A stretch of DNA of 47,970 nucleotides from Bacteroides gallinarum DSM 18171 = JCM 13658 (GCF_000374365.1 NZ_KB894146.1:1-47970); one strand, 5' to 3'. Shown: positions 1 through 9,137, counted from the stretch's first letter. Translations and numbers: made by a program. The notes: generated by a model from the letters alone, not told the origin.

Positions 1-33
1 TTTAGGGATATTCATTAAATCCTATAAAATTAT

Positions 34-77
34 CCAACTAATTCATACTTAAAGTATTGCGAATTAGTTGGCTTTTT
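34..77 (+). terminator. IS-borne stem-loop with T run upstream of transposase
   Basis: A perfect 11-bp inverted repeat (34-44 with 61-71) is followed by five T residues. It lies between the IS end and the transposase gene and recurs in the second IS copy at 47702-47747. The likely role is to stop outside transcription from entering the transposase gene, a common IS safeguard. That role is inferred. Confidence 0.55.
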
Positions 78-90
78 GTATCTTTAGGTA

Positions 91-130
91 TTCCCCCCTA
101 AAATACGGTTTGACGGCCAAAACGGGGGAA
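91..130 (+). promoter_or_regulatory. 5'-leader stem in front of transposase
   Basis: TTCCCCC at 91-97 can pair with GGGGGAA at 124-130, just 14 bases before the ATG at 145. The same pairing exists in the other IS copy (47761-47767 with 47793-47799) although the loop has diverged. It could limit translation of the transposase. Conservation in two diverged copies is the only evidence. Confidence 0.35.
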
Positions 131-144
131 ATATCCACACTGAT

Positions 145-1476
145 ATGGCGAAGATACAAAATATTTCAGAAATTCACCCTACTTTAGGGTTTACAGAATT
201 CGATATTCTGGAAAAATATCGTAAGAGTTTTAATGCGAGTGAACTTGGCAGTCTTCATTCCGTGTTTCCGTTCGAGAGTATAGTCAAAGAGATAGGCCTT
301 TCACAATCCCGCTTGGGTCGCAGGAACAGTTTCAGTCCTTCCGCGAAGATAGCCCTTATGGTACTGAAGGCTTACACCGGATTCTCTGACAGGTTATTGG
401 TAGAACATCTTAACGGAAACATACACTATCAGTTGTTCTGTGGTATCATGATAGACCCGTCCTACCCTATAACGAACTACAAGATAATCAGCACTATCCG
501 TAATGAGATAGCATCCCGTCTTGACATTGACTCCCTTCAGAAAATCCTTGCCTCACACTGGAAGCCTTATCTTGAGAACCTTCACGTATGTATGACCGAT
601 GCCACATGCTATGAAAGTCATATGCGTTTTCCTACGGACATGAAGCTCCTTTGGGAAAGCATCGAATGGCTCTACCGGCATATCTGCATACATTGTGAGC
701 AACTCGGCATAAGGCGTCCCCGTAACAAATATACGGATGTTGCGGTATCCTATCTGTCCTATTGCAAGAAAAGAAAGAGGAAGGCTTCGAGGACGATGAT
801 GCTGAAGCGTCGCATGATCAGACTCCTGGAAAAACTCATCATACAACGGGATGACATTCACAGAAAATACAGCTCTTCACTCACATATACACAGGATTAT
901 CAGAAACGGCTTTCCATCATCAGAAAGGTCCTTGTACAGGAAAAGGAGCTCTTTGAAGACAGGAAGATCAGTGACCGTATTGTCAGTATTGACCGTCATT
1001 ACGTACGCCCTATCGTAAGGGGCAAGGAGACAAAATCCGTCGAGTTCGGTGCAAAGGTTAATAACATACAGATAGACGGGATCTCGTTCATCGAGCACGT
1101 CTCTTTCAAGGCATTCAATGAAGGCATACGTCTGAAAGATTGTATCCGTATGCATCAGAAGTTGATGAATGTAAGGGCAGGGTGTGTGGCCGCCGATTCC
1201 ATATACGCTAATAATGCCAACAGGAAGTTCTGTACAAAATATGGGATATCAACCTCCTTTGTACGCAAGGGAAGAGCTGCAAAGGACGAGCCGTTGAGGA
1301 AGGTTCTCAGAAGTGAACTCTCCAGGGAAAGAGCCACCAGGCTTGAAGGCAGTTTCGGTACGCAAAAACAGCATTATTCGCTATCGAAAGTCAAAGCACG
1401 GAACAGGAAAACAGAAATCCTGTGGATTTTCTTTGGGATACATACGGCAAACGCCATATTGATGATTGATGATTGA
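145..1476 (+). CDS. IS1182-family-like DDE transposase
   Basis: This 443-aa protein would cut and join the IS ends. A DDE triad can be placed at D152 (MTDATCYE), D351 (VAADSIYA) and E401 (RLEGSFGTQKQHY). A basic, coiled-coil-prone insert lies at about 185-275, and the strand VEFGAKVN at 299-306 is typical of IS1182/IS5-like transposases. The N-terminal part (about 30-120) resembles the DUF772-like transposase domain. The frame is open from the ATG to a stop 213 bp before the right IS end, so the element may be active. The start is supported by the same MAKIQNISEIHPTLGF start in the second copy. The IS1182 assignment rests on motif recognition only. Confidence 0.85.
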   Translation: MAKIQNISEIHPTLGFTEFDILEKYRKSFNASELGSLHSVFPFESIVKEIGLSQSRLGRRNSFSPSAKIALMVLKAYTGFSDRLLVEHLNGNIHYQLFCGIMIDPSYPITNYKIISTIRNEIASRLDIDSLQKILASHWKPYLENLHVCMTDATCYESHMRFPTDMKLLWESIEWLYRHICIHCEQLGIRRPRNKYTDVAVSYLSYCKKRKRKASRTMMLKRRMIRLLEKLIIQRDDIHRKYSSSLTYTQDYQKRLSIIRKVLVQEKELFEDRKISDRIVSIDRHYVRPIVRGKETKSVEFGAKVNNIQIDGISFIEHVSFKAFNEGIRLKDCIRMHQKLMNVRAGCVAADSIYANNANRKFCTKYGISTSFVRKGRAAKDEPLRKVLRSELSRERATRLEGSFGTQKQHYSLSKVKARNRKTEILWIFFGIHTANAILMIDD

Positions 1477-1613
1477 TAAAATCAAAAACAGACAGAAGAA
1501 AGCTGCATAGTATAAGTATAAAGAATCTATTAGAAGAAGTCTCAGGTTTCTTCCGGAACATCGTGCCCAAAAGGAGAAGATTTTAGGTCAGAGAGAAAAA
1601 ATAGGTAATAAAA

Positions 1614-1656
1614 ATGGCATATGAGATGATATTAGCAAGTCATCTTCATATGCCAT
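1614..1656. terminator. Imperfect hairpin at the 3' end of the IS
   Basis: The arms 1614-1629 and 1640-1656 pair over 16 bp with a single bulged A and a 10-base loop. The hairpin lies inside the IS, between the transposase stop and the right terminal repeat. It probably ends transposase transcription and may also block read-through from the convergent gene. No long T run follows on the + strand, so terminator function is uncertain. Confidence 0.4.
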
Positions 1657-1691
1657 CTTACTGTTTAAAGACATTTACTGAATATCCCTGT

Positions 1692-2615
1692 TTATTTGGC
1701 TTCTTCGTTGCGTCTGAGGAACAGCCTCTTGAACTCTGCCGGATAAGGCGTTTCGAACTGCATCAGCTCTCCGGTCAGGGGATGATAGAAGCAAAGCTTA
1801 AAGGCGTGCAATGCCAACCGTCCGATAGGGTTGATTTCTTCCAGCCCGTACCGTCCGTCGCCTACAATGGGATGTCCCAAGTCCTGCATGTGCACGCGAA
1901 TCTGGTTTTTACGTCCTGTTTCCAGGTTCAATTCCACAAGCGAGAAGCCGTTGGCACGTTTTATGGTACGGTAGTGAGTGATTGCCTCCTTGCCGCCGTC
2001 GTCCGTCGGGCTGGAATACACATACAGCTTGCGGTCGGTAAGCCACGACCTTACCATGCCGGTATTGTTTTCCATTTCACCTGCTACGACGGCTACGTAA
2101 CGCCGGTCGGTAACGATGTCGTGCCAGTTGTCGCGCAATGTATTCTGTGTCTTTTCGTCTTTGGCAAACATCATCAGTCCCGAAGTATCGCGGTCCAGGC
2201 GGTGGACGATATACACACGGTGCTGCCTGCCCGAGCGCTGAACGTATTCGTTCAGTATGGTGTAGGCGGTACGCTCTTTCTGCCTTTCCGTATTGACGGA
2301 CAATAGCCCCTGCATCTTTTCGACGATGATGATATAGGCATCTTCGTACACAATCTTCAGCAGTTTGTGGTTAAACTCCTTGCGCCCTTTTTCACGGCTG
2401 ATTTGGACTTTCATCCCCGGTTTCAGGGGGAAATTATATTGCGTGGTGATAATGCTGTCTACATATACGATTCGCTTGCTCAATAACGATTTCAGTTTGG
2501 TACGGCTGGCATCCGGCATTTTGGTAGCCAGGAATTCCATTAGTTCCATTGGTTCGTTTACCTTATAGTCCGTATATTGCGTGCGGGCTTTTGTCTTATT
2601 TCTTTCTTTTGCCAC
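1692..2615 (-). CDS. RluA-family pseudouridine synthase
   Basis: This 307-aa protein would convert uridine to pseudouridine in rRNA or tRNA. An S4-like RNA-binding domain occupies about 22-75. The catalytic domain has the family motif HRLDRDTSG at 138-146 with catalytic D141, and later GRKNQIRVHMQDLGHPIVGD, the usual second RluA motif. The length is normal for RluA/RluC/RluD relatives. The target uridine cannot be read from sequence, so no symbol is given. The gene is host backbone, transcribed leftward, and its stop codon sits 2 bp from the IS right end. Confidence 0.9.
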   Translation of the reverse strand: MAKERNKTKARTQYTDYKVNEPMELMEFLATKMPDASRTKLKSLLSKRIVYVDSIITTQYNFPLKPGMKVQISREKGRKEFNHKLLKIVYEDAYIIIVEKMQGLLSVNTERQKERTAYTILNEYVQRSGRQHRVYIVHRLDRDTSGLMMFAKDEKTQNTLRDNWHDIVTDRRYVAVVAGEMENNTGMVRSWLTDRKLYVYSSPTDDGGKEAITHYRTIKRANGFSLVELNLETGRKNQIRVHMQDLGHPIVGDGRYGLEEINPIGRLALHAFKLCFYHPLTGELMQFETPYPAEFKRLFLRRNEEAK

Positions 2616-2744
2616 GGGGATAATATTAACGGTTAATGATTGGTTTCAATTTTAGAACCTCAACTCCTGCTTCCCGAACACCGGCTTCAACTTCCCGGGT
2701 ATCAATCCTCTGCTTTTAGTGTTCTATCTTGAAAAACTCGGTTT

Positions 2745-3032
2745 TCAAAACTTAGCCTTCAGCTTTTAGCTTTCGATTCTTAGTTTTCAGTTCTTATTCT
2801 CAGTCTTCAGCTCTCTGCTTTCAGCTCTTAATTTTCGGTTCTTATTCTCAGCCTTCAGTTCTCTGCTTTCGGCTCTCAGTTTTCAGTTCTTATTCTCAGC
2901 CTTCAGCTCTCTGCTTTTGGTTCTCAATTTTCAGTTCTTATTCTCAACCTTCAGTTCTCTGCTTTTGGCTCTTAATTTTCAGTTCTTATTTTTAGCCTTC
3001 CGTTTTCAGCTTTTAGTTTTTAACTCTTAGTT
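2745..3032. repeat. 48-bp tandem repeat array between two RNA-modification genes
   Basis: Units starting with CTTATTCTCAGCCTTCAG begin at 2793, 2841, 2889, 2937 and 2985, exactly 48 bp apart, with more degenerate copies on the left from about 2745. Smaller TTTTCAG/CTTTTAG-like sub-repeats build each unit. The array fills most of the 411-bp gap between the two leftward genes and touches the 3' end of the methyltransferase gene. No coding sense is apparent. Such T/C-rich arrays can vary in copy number. Confidence 0.85.
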
Positions 3033-4454
3033 TTCAACTCTCAACTCAAGCAATACCACATTCTCCACATGATGCGTATGCGGGAACATATCCACCGGCT
3101 GAACGGCTTTTACTTTGTATTTTACATCGAGCAACTGCAAGTCCCTCGCCTGCGTAGCGGGGTTACAGCTCACATATACGATACGTTTCGGTTCGGCAAA
3201 CAGGATAACATCAAGCACATCCTGATGCATACCTGCACGGGGCGGGTCGGTGATAATCACGTCCGGTCGTCCGTACTCGTTAATGAAATCCTGCGTCAGC
3301 ATATCTTTCATATCGCCGGCAAAGAAAAGCGTATTCTCTATACCGTTGATTTCTGCATTGACTTTGGCATCCTCGATAGCCTCGGGCACATATTCGATTC
3401 CGATAACCCGGCGTGCCTGCCGGGAAACGAAATTGGCGATAGTCCCCGTACCGGTATAAAGGTCGTAAACGAGTTCGCTGCCGGTAAGCCCGGCAAAGTT
3501 GCGCGCCACCTTATATAAATTGTATGCCTGCTCGGAATTTGTCTGGTAGAACGACTTCGGACCTATCTTGAAGCGCAGCCCTTCCATTTCTTCGAAAATG
3601 TGGTCTTTGCCTTTGAAAGTATGCACATCGAGGTCTGTAATGGTGTCGTTGCATTTATTATTGATAATGTATAGCAGGGAAGTAATTTCGGGAAAAGTGT
3701 CGGCCACATACTGCAACAACTGCTTGAACAAAGCCATTTCCTCCTCTTTCTCAATCTTGCAGATAAGGATAACCATTAGTTCGCCGGTGCTGGAAGTGCG
3801 CACGATTAGATTGCGCAGCATCCCTTCCTGCGTGCGCAGGTTGATGAACGAATAATTGTGCTCGTAGGCATAGTCGCGTACCGCATTGCGGATACGGTTG
3901 GATATATCGTCCTGGAGCCAGCATTTCTCTATGGCCAGTACCTTGTCGAACGCATTAGGGATGTGGAAGCCCACCGCATTCATCTGCTCGTATACCACAT
4001 TCTGCCGTACCTCCTCCGCCGTCAGCCAGCGTTTGTTGGAAAAAGTATATTCCAGTTTGTTCCGGTAGAACTCCGTTTTTGCGGAACCGAGTATCGGCGA
4101 TATTTCCGGAAGCTCTACCTTCCCGATGCGGGTAAGGTTATCCGTAACCTGCTTCTGCTTGTATCTTATCTGCTCCGCATAAGGAAGTACCTGCCACTTG
4201 CAGCCGCCGCACACACCGTAGTGCTGGCAGAACGGAACCGCCCTTACCGGCGAGTATCGGTGGAACTTCACCGCTTCCGCTTCGGCATAATGATGCTTTT
4301 TTCTTTTGATTTGCAAGTCTACCACATCACCCGGAACGACATACGGTACGAAAACCACCAAATCATCGACCTTTGCAATGGCTTTTCCTTCGGCAGCCAC
4401 ATCCGTAATTTCCACCTTCTCCAATAGGGGAAGTTCTTTTCTCTTTCTTGCCAC
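3027..4454 (-). CDS. rlmD: 23S rRNA (uracil-5-)-methyltransferase, RlmD/RumA family
   Basis: This 475-aa SAM-dependent enzyme would make 5-methyluridine in 23S rRNA. The N-terminal TRAM domain (about 9-63) binds RNA. Cysteines C76, C82, C85 and C178 fit the RumA-type 4Fe-4S cluster. The SAM-binding motif reads VYDLYTGTGTIANFV. The catalytic region reads VIITDPPRAGMH and then IVYVSCNPATQARDL, where the Cys is the nucleophile. The length suits Bacteroidales members. RlmD, RlmCD and TrmA share this fold; the cluster favours RlmD/RumA over TrmA. Confidence 0.85.
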   Translation of the reverse strand: MARKRKELPLLEKVEITDVAAEGKAIAKVDDLVVFVPYVVPGDVVDLQIKRKKHHYAEAEAVKFHRYSPVRAVPFCQHYGVCGGCKWQVLPYAEQIRYKQKQVTDNLTRIGKVELPEISPILGSAKTEFYRNKLEYTFSNKRWLTAEEVRQNVVYEQMNAVGFHIPNAFDKVLAIEKCWLQDDISNRIRNAVRDYAYEHNYSFINLRTQEGMLRNLIVRTSSTGELMVILICKIEKEEEMALFKQLLQYVADTFPEITSLLYIINNKCNDTITDLDVHTFKGKDHIFEEMEGLRFKIGPKSFYQTNSEQAYNLYKVARNFAGLTGSELVYDLYTGTGTIANFVSRQARRVIGIEYVPEAIEDAKVNAEINGIENTLFFAGDMKDMLTQDFINEYGRPDVIITDPPRAGMHQDVLDVILFAEPKRIVYVSCNPATQARDLQLLDVKYKVKAVQPVDMFPHTHHVENVVLLELRVEN

Positions 4455-4581
4455 TTTTACACCAATATAATAAATTCAACGGCAAAAATAGGCATTTTTT
4501 CGGGATTTCTCCCTATGAATCCAAATATTAAATTTTGCAATGTCGAAATTGCATTTTACATTAAAGTTTTTTCTTGAAAAG

Positions 4582-4612
4582 TTTTATAGTCTGCGAAATA
4601 TACTTAGATTTG
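4582..4612 (+). promoter_or_regulatory. Candidate Bacteroides-type promoter of ppdK
   Basis: TAGATTTG at 4605-4612 matches the Bacteroides -7 consensus TAnnTTTG. A weak TTTT at 4582-4585 lies 19 bp upstream in the place of the -33 box. Transcription would start near 4619, giving a leader of about 40 nt. It lies in the 206-bp gap between the divergent methyltransferase and ppdK genes. Confidence 0.45.
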
Positions 4613-4660
4613 CGAACAGAAAAAGAAAAAAATCACAATCAAAAACTTTAAATTTATATT

Positions 4661-7384
4661 ATGGATAAAAAAAGAGTTTACACCTTTGGTAACGGCCAGG
4701 CAGAAGGAAAAGCCGGCATGCGAAATCTTTTAGGGGGTAAGGGAGCTAACTTGGCAGAGATGAACCTTATCGGAGTTCCGGTTCCTCCGGGCTTCACGAT
4801 TACGACAGAAGTTTGTACAGAATATTACGAAATGGGGCAGGATAAAGTCGTTGCCCTGTTGAAGCAAGAAGTAGAAAATGCCATTGCACATGTAGAGACG
4901 CTGATGCGTTCCAAATTCGGCGATGTGGAGAACCCGCTGCTGGTTTCCGTACGTTCGGGTGCACGCGCATCCATGCCCGGCATGATGGATACTATCCTTA
5001 ACCTGGGCTTGAACGACGAAGTGGTGGAAGGGCTGATATGTAAAACGGGCAATGCCCGCTTTGCATGGGACTCCTACCGCCGTTTCGTCCAGATGTACGG
5101 CGATGTGGTGTTGGGAATGAAGCCGGTGAACAAAGAAGATGTTGACCCGTTCGAAGCCATTATAGAAGAGGTGAAACATGCTAAAGGCGTAAAATTGGAT
5201 AACGAGCTGGAAGTAGAAGACCTCAAGGAACTTGTAAAACGCTTCAAAGCCGCCGTGAAGGAACAGACCGGGAAAGACTTTCCGACCTGCGCCTACGAAC
5301 AGTTGTGGGGAGCTATCTGCGCCGTGTTCAACTCTTGGATGAACGAGCGCGCTATCCTCTACCGCAAAATGGAAGGAATTCCCGACGAGTGGGGTACGGC
5401 TGTAAGCGTGCAGGCAATGGTGTTCGGCAATATGGGCGACACCTCCGCTACCGGAGTTTGTTTCAGCCGCGACGCGGCCACGGGCGAAGACCTTTTCAAC
5501 GGCGAATACCTGATTAACGCACAGGGCGAAGATGTGGTAGCCGGTATCCGTACCCCGCAACAGATAACCATTATCGGCTCCAAGCGCTGGGCGGAACTTG
5601 CCGGTATAAGCGAGGAAGAACGCGCCTCCAAATATCCCTCCATGGAAGAAGCGATGCCCGAAATCTATAAGGAACTGGATGCTTTGCAGACAAAGCTGGA
5701 AAACCACTACAAAGATATGCAGGATATGGAGTTCACCGTACAAGAAGGCAAACTCTGGTTCCTCCAGACACGCAACGGCAAGCGTACCGGTGCAGCTATG
5801 GTGAAGATTGCCACAGACCTGCTGCATCAGGGTATGATTGACGAAAAAACAGCCTTGCTGCGTTGCGAGCCTAACAAGCTGGACGAATTGCTTCATCCCG
5901 TATTCGATAAGACAGCCTTGAAGCAGGCTAAAGTACTGACCCGCGGTCTTCCGGCCTCTCCGGGTGCAGCCTGCGGCCAGATTGTATTCTTTGCAGACGA
6001 TGCCGCCGAGTGGCATGCTGCCGGCAAGCGCGTGGTAATGGTGCGTATCGAAACTTCTCCCGAAGATTTGGCAGGTATGGCCGTTGCCGAAGGCATTCTG
6101 ACCGCCCGCGGAGGTATGACTTCGCACGCTGCCGTTGTAGCCCGCGGTATGGGTAAATGCTGCGTATCCGGGGCAGGCGCATTGAATATCGACTATAAAG
6201 CCCGCACGGTAGAAGTAGACGGTATCGTACTGAAAGAAGGCGATTTCATCTCCCTGAACGGCAGTACCGGTGAAGTCTATAAAGGAAAGGTAGAAACTAA
6301 GGCCGCCGAGCTTTCCGGCGAATTTGCCGAACTGATGCAGTTGGCCGATAAATATACGAAGTTACAGGTTCGTACCAATGCCGATACTCCGCACGATGCA
6401 CAGGTGGCACGTAATTTCGGAGCGGTGGGCATCGGCCTTTGCCGCACGGAACACATGTTCTTCGAAGGTGAAAAAATCAAAGCCATGCGCGAAATGATTT
6501 TGGCAGAAGATGCAGAGGGACGCCGCAAAGCATTATCCAAGATTTTGCCGTACCAGCAGGCAGACTTCAAGGGTATTTTCAAAGCTATGGCAGGCTGTCC
6601 GGTGACCGTTCGCCTGCTCGACCCGCCTTTGCACGAGTTCGTTCCCCACGATTTGAAAGGCCAGCAGGAAATGGCGGAAACTATGGGTGTGAGCCTGCAA
6701 TATATCCAGCAGCGTGTCGAGGCTCTTTGCGAACACAACCCGATGCTGGGACACCGCGGTTGCCGTTTGGGTAATACATATCCGGAAATCACGCAGATGC
6801 AGACACGGGCAATCCTCGGCGCAGCCTTGGAACTGAAGAAAGAAGGTGTTGAGACACATCCGGAAATCATGGTTCCGCTGACCGGTATCTTGTACGAGTT
6901 CAAGCAGCAGGAGGAAGTTATCCGTGCCGAAGCTGCCAAGCTGTTTGCCGAAGCCGGCGACAGCATCGAGTTCAAGGTAGGTACGATGATTGAAATTCCG
7001 CGTGCCGCCCTTACAGCCGACCGCATCGCTTCTTCCGCAGAATTCTTCTCATTCGGTACGAATGACCTGACGCAGATGACTTTCGGCTATTCACGCGACG
7101 ACATCGCATCGTTCCTGCCGGTTTATCTGGAAAAGAAGATTTTAAAAGTAGACCCGTTCCAGGTACTCGACCAGAACGGAGTAGGGCAGTTGGTACGCAT
7201 GGCTACTGAGAAAGGCCGTGCTATCCGTCCGGATTTGAAGTGTGGAATCTGCGGCGAGCATGGCGGCGAGCCCTCGTCCGTCAAATTCTGCCACAAGGTA
7301 GGGCTGAACTACGTAAGCTGCTCCCCGTTCCGCGTACCCATTGCAAGACTTGCAGCGGCGCAGGCTGCAATAGAGGAAGCATAA
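4661..7384 (+). CDS. ppdK: Pyruvate,phosphate dikinase
   Basis: This 907-aa cytosolic enzyme interconverts ATP + pyruvate + Pi and AMP + PEP + PPi. The nucleotide-binding domain (about 1-350) contains LGGKGANLAEM near 26 and VSVRSGARASMPGMMDT. The phosphohistidine domain carries the catalytic His at about 489 in GGMTSHAAVVARGMGKC. The C-terminal PEP/pyruvate barrel contains LDPPLHEF, GTMIEIPRAAL and the acid/base Cys864 in GICGEHGGEP. All key residues are present and the length is normal. A strong terminator follows at 7407, and the ICE integrase begins 201 bp downstream, so the element sits just 3' of ppdK without damaging it. Confidence 0.97.
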   Translation: MDKKRVYTFGNGQAEGKAGMRNLLGGKGANLAEMNLIGVPVPPGFTITTEVCTEYYEMGQDKVVALLKQEVENAIAHVETLMRSKFGDVENPLLVSVRSGARASMPGMMDTILNLGLNDEVVEGLICKTGNARFAWDSYRRFVQMYGDVVLGMKPVNKEDVDPFEAIIEEVKHAKGVKLDNELEVEDLKELVKRFKAAVKEQTGKDFPTCAYEQLWGAICAVFNSWMNERAILYRKMEGIPDEWGTAVSVQAMVFGNMGDTSATGVCFSRDAATGEDLFNGEYLINAQGEDVVAGIRTPQQITIIGSKRWAELAGISEEERASKYPSMEEAMPEIYKELDALQTKLENHYKDMQDMEFTVQEGKLWFLQTRNGKRTGAAMVKIATDLLHQGMIDEKTALLRCEPNKLDELLHPVFDKTALKQAKVLTRGLPASPGAACGQIVFFADDAAEWHAAGKRVVMVRIETSPEDLAGMAVAEGILTARGGMTSHAAVVARGMGKCCVSGAGALNIDYKARTVEVDGIVLKEGDFISLNGSTGEVYKGKVETKAAELSGEFAELMQLADKYTKLQVRTNADTPHDAQVARNFGAVGIGLCRTEHMFFEGEKIKAMREMILAEDAEGRRKALSKILPYQQADFKGIFKAMAGCPVTVRLLDPPLHEFVPHDLKGQQEMAETMGVSLQYIQQRVEALCEHNPMLGHRGCRLGNTYPEITQMQTRAILGAALELKKEGVETHPEIMVPLTGILYEFKQQEEVIRAEAAKLFAEAGDSIEFKVGTMIEIPRAALTADRIASSAEFFSFGTNDLTQMTFGYSRDDIASFLPVYLEKKILKVDPFQVLDQNGVGQLVRMATEKGRAIRPDLKCGICGEHGGEPSSVKFCHKVGLNYVSCSPFRVPIARLAAAQAAIEEA

Positions 7385-7406
7385 ATAGTATAAGATAATC
7401 ATTGAT

Positions 7407-7446
7407 TTAGGCTGTAATGGACTGTTTTTCAGACATTACAGCCTAA
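7407..7446 (+). terminator. Terminator of ppdK
   Basis: A perfect 13-bp stem (7407-7419 with 7434-7446) with a 14-base loop begins 23 bp after the ppdK stop codon. A T-rich stretch follows at 7447-7455. The left junction of the ICE must lie at or beyond this hairpin. Confidence 0.75.
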
Positions 7447-7506
7447 GTTGTTTTTAGGCGGTTCGTGCATTTGTCCGCAAAAAATGAGCCAAATAAACGG
7501 TACTTG

Positions 7507-7558
7507 CTTACAAATAGCTTACAAAACTGAGAGGGTACGCTTACAAAGAACTTACAAA
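7507..7558 (+). repeat. Four CTTACAAA repeats in 11-bp phase upstream of integrase
   Basis: Exact copies of CTTACAAA start at 7507, 7518, 7540 and 7551. The spacings are 11, 22 and 11 bp, so all copies face the same side of the helix. They lie 28 bp before the integrase ATG, between the ppdK terminator and int. That is where arm-type integrase sites, excisionase sites or an int operator would be expected. The repeats are seen directly; the role is inferred. Confidence 0.75.
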
Positions 7559-7585
7559 AGTAAAACAACTGTAAATCAATAAGGT

Positions 7586-9082
7586 ATGGCAACATTTAAG
7601 ACTATTGTAAGGTATAAGCGAGCTGATGGCTTTTACCAAGTGTACATTCGAGTACTTCATCGTTCAAAATCAGGGTATATTAAAACTGATAAATTCGTTA
7701 CTGACAAACAGCTATCCAAATCTGGAGAGATTAAGGATGCTGTCATAAATAAATATTGTGCACAGGAAATACTTCGTTATACAGAATTGGTAAATCGTAA
7801 AGATGTGTCAGGATACTCTGTAACAGAATTAATAGAATACTTAATGAACTCTGATATGGAAGTATGCTTTAGTGACTATGCAACAAAGTTCATTAACCGT
7901 ATGGCCTCTGAAGGACATGAACGTAATGCTAAGAACTATCGCCTGGCTGTAAACCACCTCGAAAGATATTTGGGAACAACCAGAGTTATGTTTACTCACT
8001 TGTCATCTTCTGTTTTGACAAGATGGATTAATAGCCTTTCGTTGACGAACAGGGCGAAAGAAATGTACCCTACTTGTTTAAGACAGATATTCAAAAGGGC
8101 ACTTATAGAGCTGAACGATGAAGAACGTGGTATCGTGCGAATCAAATACAATCCTTGGTTAAAAGTATCTATTCCTAAATCTGACAGTACGGTTCAAAGA
8201 GCCATCAGTGCAGAGGCATGTAGGGAATTCTTCAATCGTCCCTTACCGGAAACCAAAATGATTTCCTCTCTTCCGGAACTGGGCAGAGACGTGGCACTCC
8301 TATCCTTGTGTTTGGGCGGAATAAACACTGTAGATATTTTTGAGCTTAAAAAAGAAAACTATAAGGATGGAGTTATTGGATATAAAAGAGCTAAGACAAA
8401 GCACAGTCGGAAAGACGAAGCCTATATTGAAATGCGCGTGGAACCGTTCATTCAGGCCACATTTGACAAGTATCTTTCAGACGAGAATGACGAATATCTT
8501 TTCAAATTCCATAAGCGTTACAGTAACCCGGACAGTTTCAATGCCAACGTAAACATTGGAATCAGAAAGATATGTGCCGATATGGGAATGAAGAAGGAGG
8601 ATTACTACTGTTATTATACTTTCCGTCATACATGGGCTACAATTGCCCAAAATGACTGTGATGCCAATCTGTATGAAGTTGCTTTCGGCATGAACCACAG
8701 TCATGGATTGAATATAACAAGAGGTTATGTAAAGATAGATTTTACTCCAGCCTGGGAATTAAATGCCAAAGTGATTGACTTCATTTTCTTCAGCAGCAAG
8801 AAGAGCAAGCAAGGCAAGGCACGTGACTTCGAGACACCGGCAGACAAGATGTTCCGCATCACAAAGAAGATGATGATCTATGGCCGTGCATATTTCAAAG
8901 GTAACGTAATCGGTGAAATAACAGATATTGGTTTCAGTAATGTGGACCAGGTTATTGACAGACTGGTTGAACAGTTTCCTAAGGATATTCCTACCGGATG
9001 TATGGTTCAGTTCCGTCTTATGAATTGTGATTCCAAGAAAGAAGTTGTGTATGAAAGAAGCAAGGGAAAAGGTTTTATGTAA
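7586..9082 (+). CDS. int: Tyrosine recombinase (ICE integrase) with C-terminal extension
   Basis: This 498-aa protein would integrate and excise the element. An arm-binding domain occupies about 3-45, a SAM-like core-binding domain about 93-180, and the catalytic domain about 205-390. Visible catalytic residues are K270/K272, R347 in TFRHTW, H371 in MNHS and the nucleophile Y381 in RGYVK. The box I arginine appears to be absent (LGGINTVDIFEL, 243-254) and the His of the HxxR motif is Tyr344; some Bacteroides integrases such as IntDOT also lack the first Arg. About 100 residues follow the active-site region (400-498), more than usual. The position beside ppdK marks the left end of the ICE. Confidence 0.9.
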   Translation: MATFKTIVRYKRADGFYQVYIRVLHRSKSGYIKTDKFVTDKQLSKSGEIKDAVINKYCAQEILRYTELVNRKDVSGYSVTELIEYLMNSDMEVCFSDYATKFINRMASEGHERNAKNYRLAVNHLERYLGTTRVMFTHLSSSVLTRWINSLSLTNRAKEMYPTCLRQIFKRALIELNDEERGIVRIKYNPWLKVSIPKSDSTVQRAISAEACREFFNRPLPETKMISSLPELGRDVALLSLCLGGINTVDIFELKKENYKDGVIGYKRAKTKHSRKDEAYIEMRVEPFIQATFDKYLSDENDEYLFKFHKRYSNPDSFNANVNIGIRKICADMGMKKEDYYCYYTFRHTWATIAQNDCDANLYEVAFGMNHSHGLNITRGYVKIDFTPAWELNAKVIDFIFFSSKKSKQGKARDFETPADKMFRITKKMMIYGRAYFKGNVIGEITDIGFSNVDQVIDRLVEQFPKDIPTGCMVQFRLMNCDSKKEVVYERSKGKGFM

Positions 9083-9137
9083 TAGGAAAACCTGAACAAG
9101 CCATTAACGCAAAGGGAGGATTCTACTTATCTTTATC

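Larger units (their letters stand above)
4..1689 (+). mobile_element. IS1182-like insertion sequence, complete
   Basis: The left end at base 4 reads AGGGATATTCATTAAAT. The right end, read inward from base 1689, gives AGGGATATTCAGTAAAT, so the 17-bp terminal inverted repeats differ at one position. The element is about 1.69 kb with one transposase gene. Bases 1-3 (ttt) and 1690-1693 (gttt) fit a 4-bp target duplication gttt, but its first base lies outside the window. The right end stops 2 bp past the stop codon of the leftward pseudouridine synthase gene and leaves that gene intact. A diverged second copy begins at 47673. Confidence 0.8.

Noticed and set aside
1614..2306. Rightward 230-codon frame opposite the pseudouridine synthase
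   Set aside because: It starts in the IS hairpin and runs antisense through a clear RluA-family gene; no motif is present.
2745..3032. CRISPR array
   Set aside because: The 48-bp units are contiguous with no unique spacers and no cas genes nearby.
4730..6127. Long reverse-strand frame of 465 codons inside ppdK
   Set aside because: It is antisense to a gene with all catalytic motifs. Its translation is rich in His, Cys and Phe with no domain, as expected for the shadow of a codon-biased gene.
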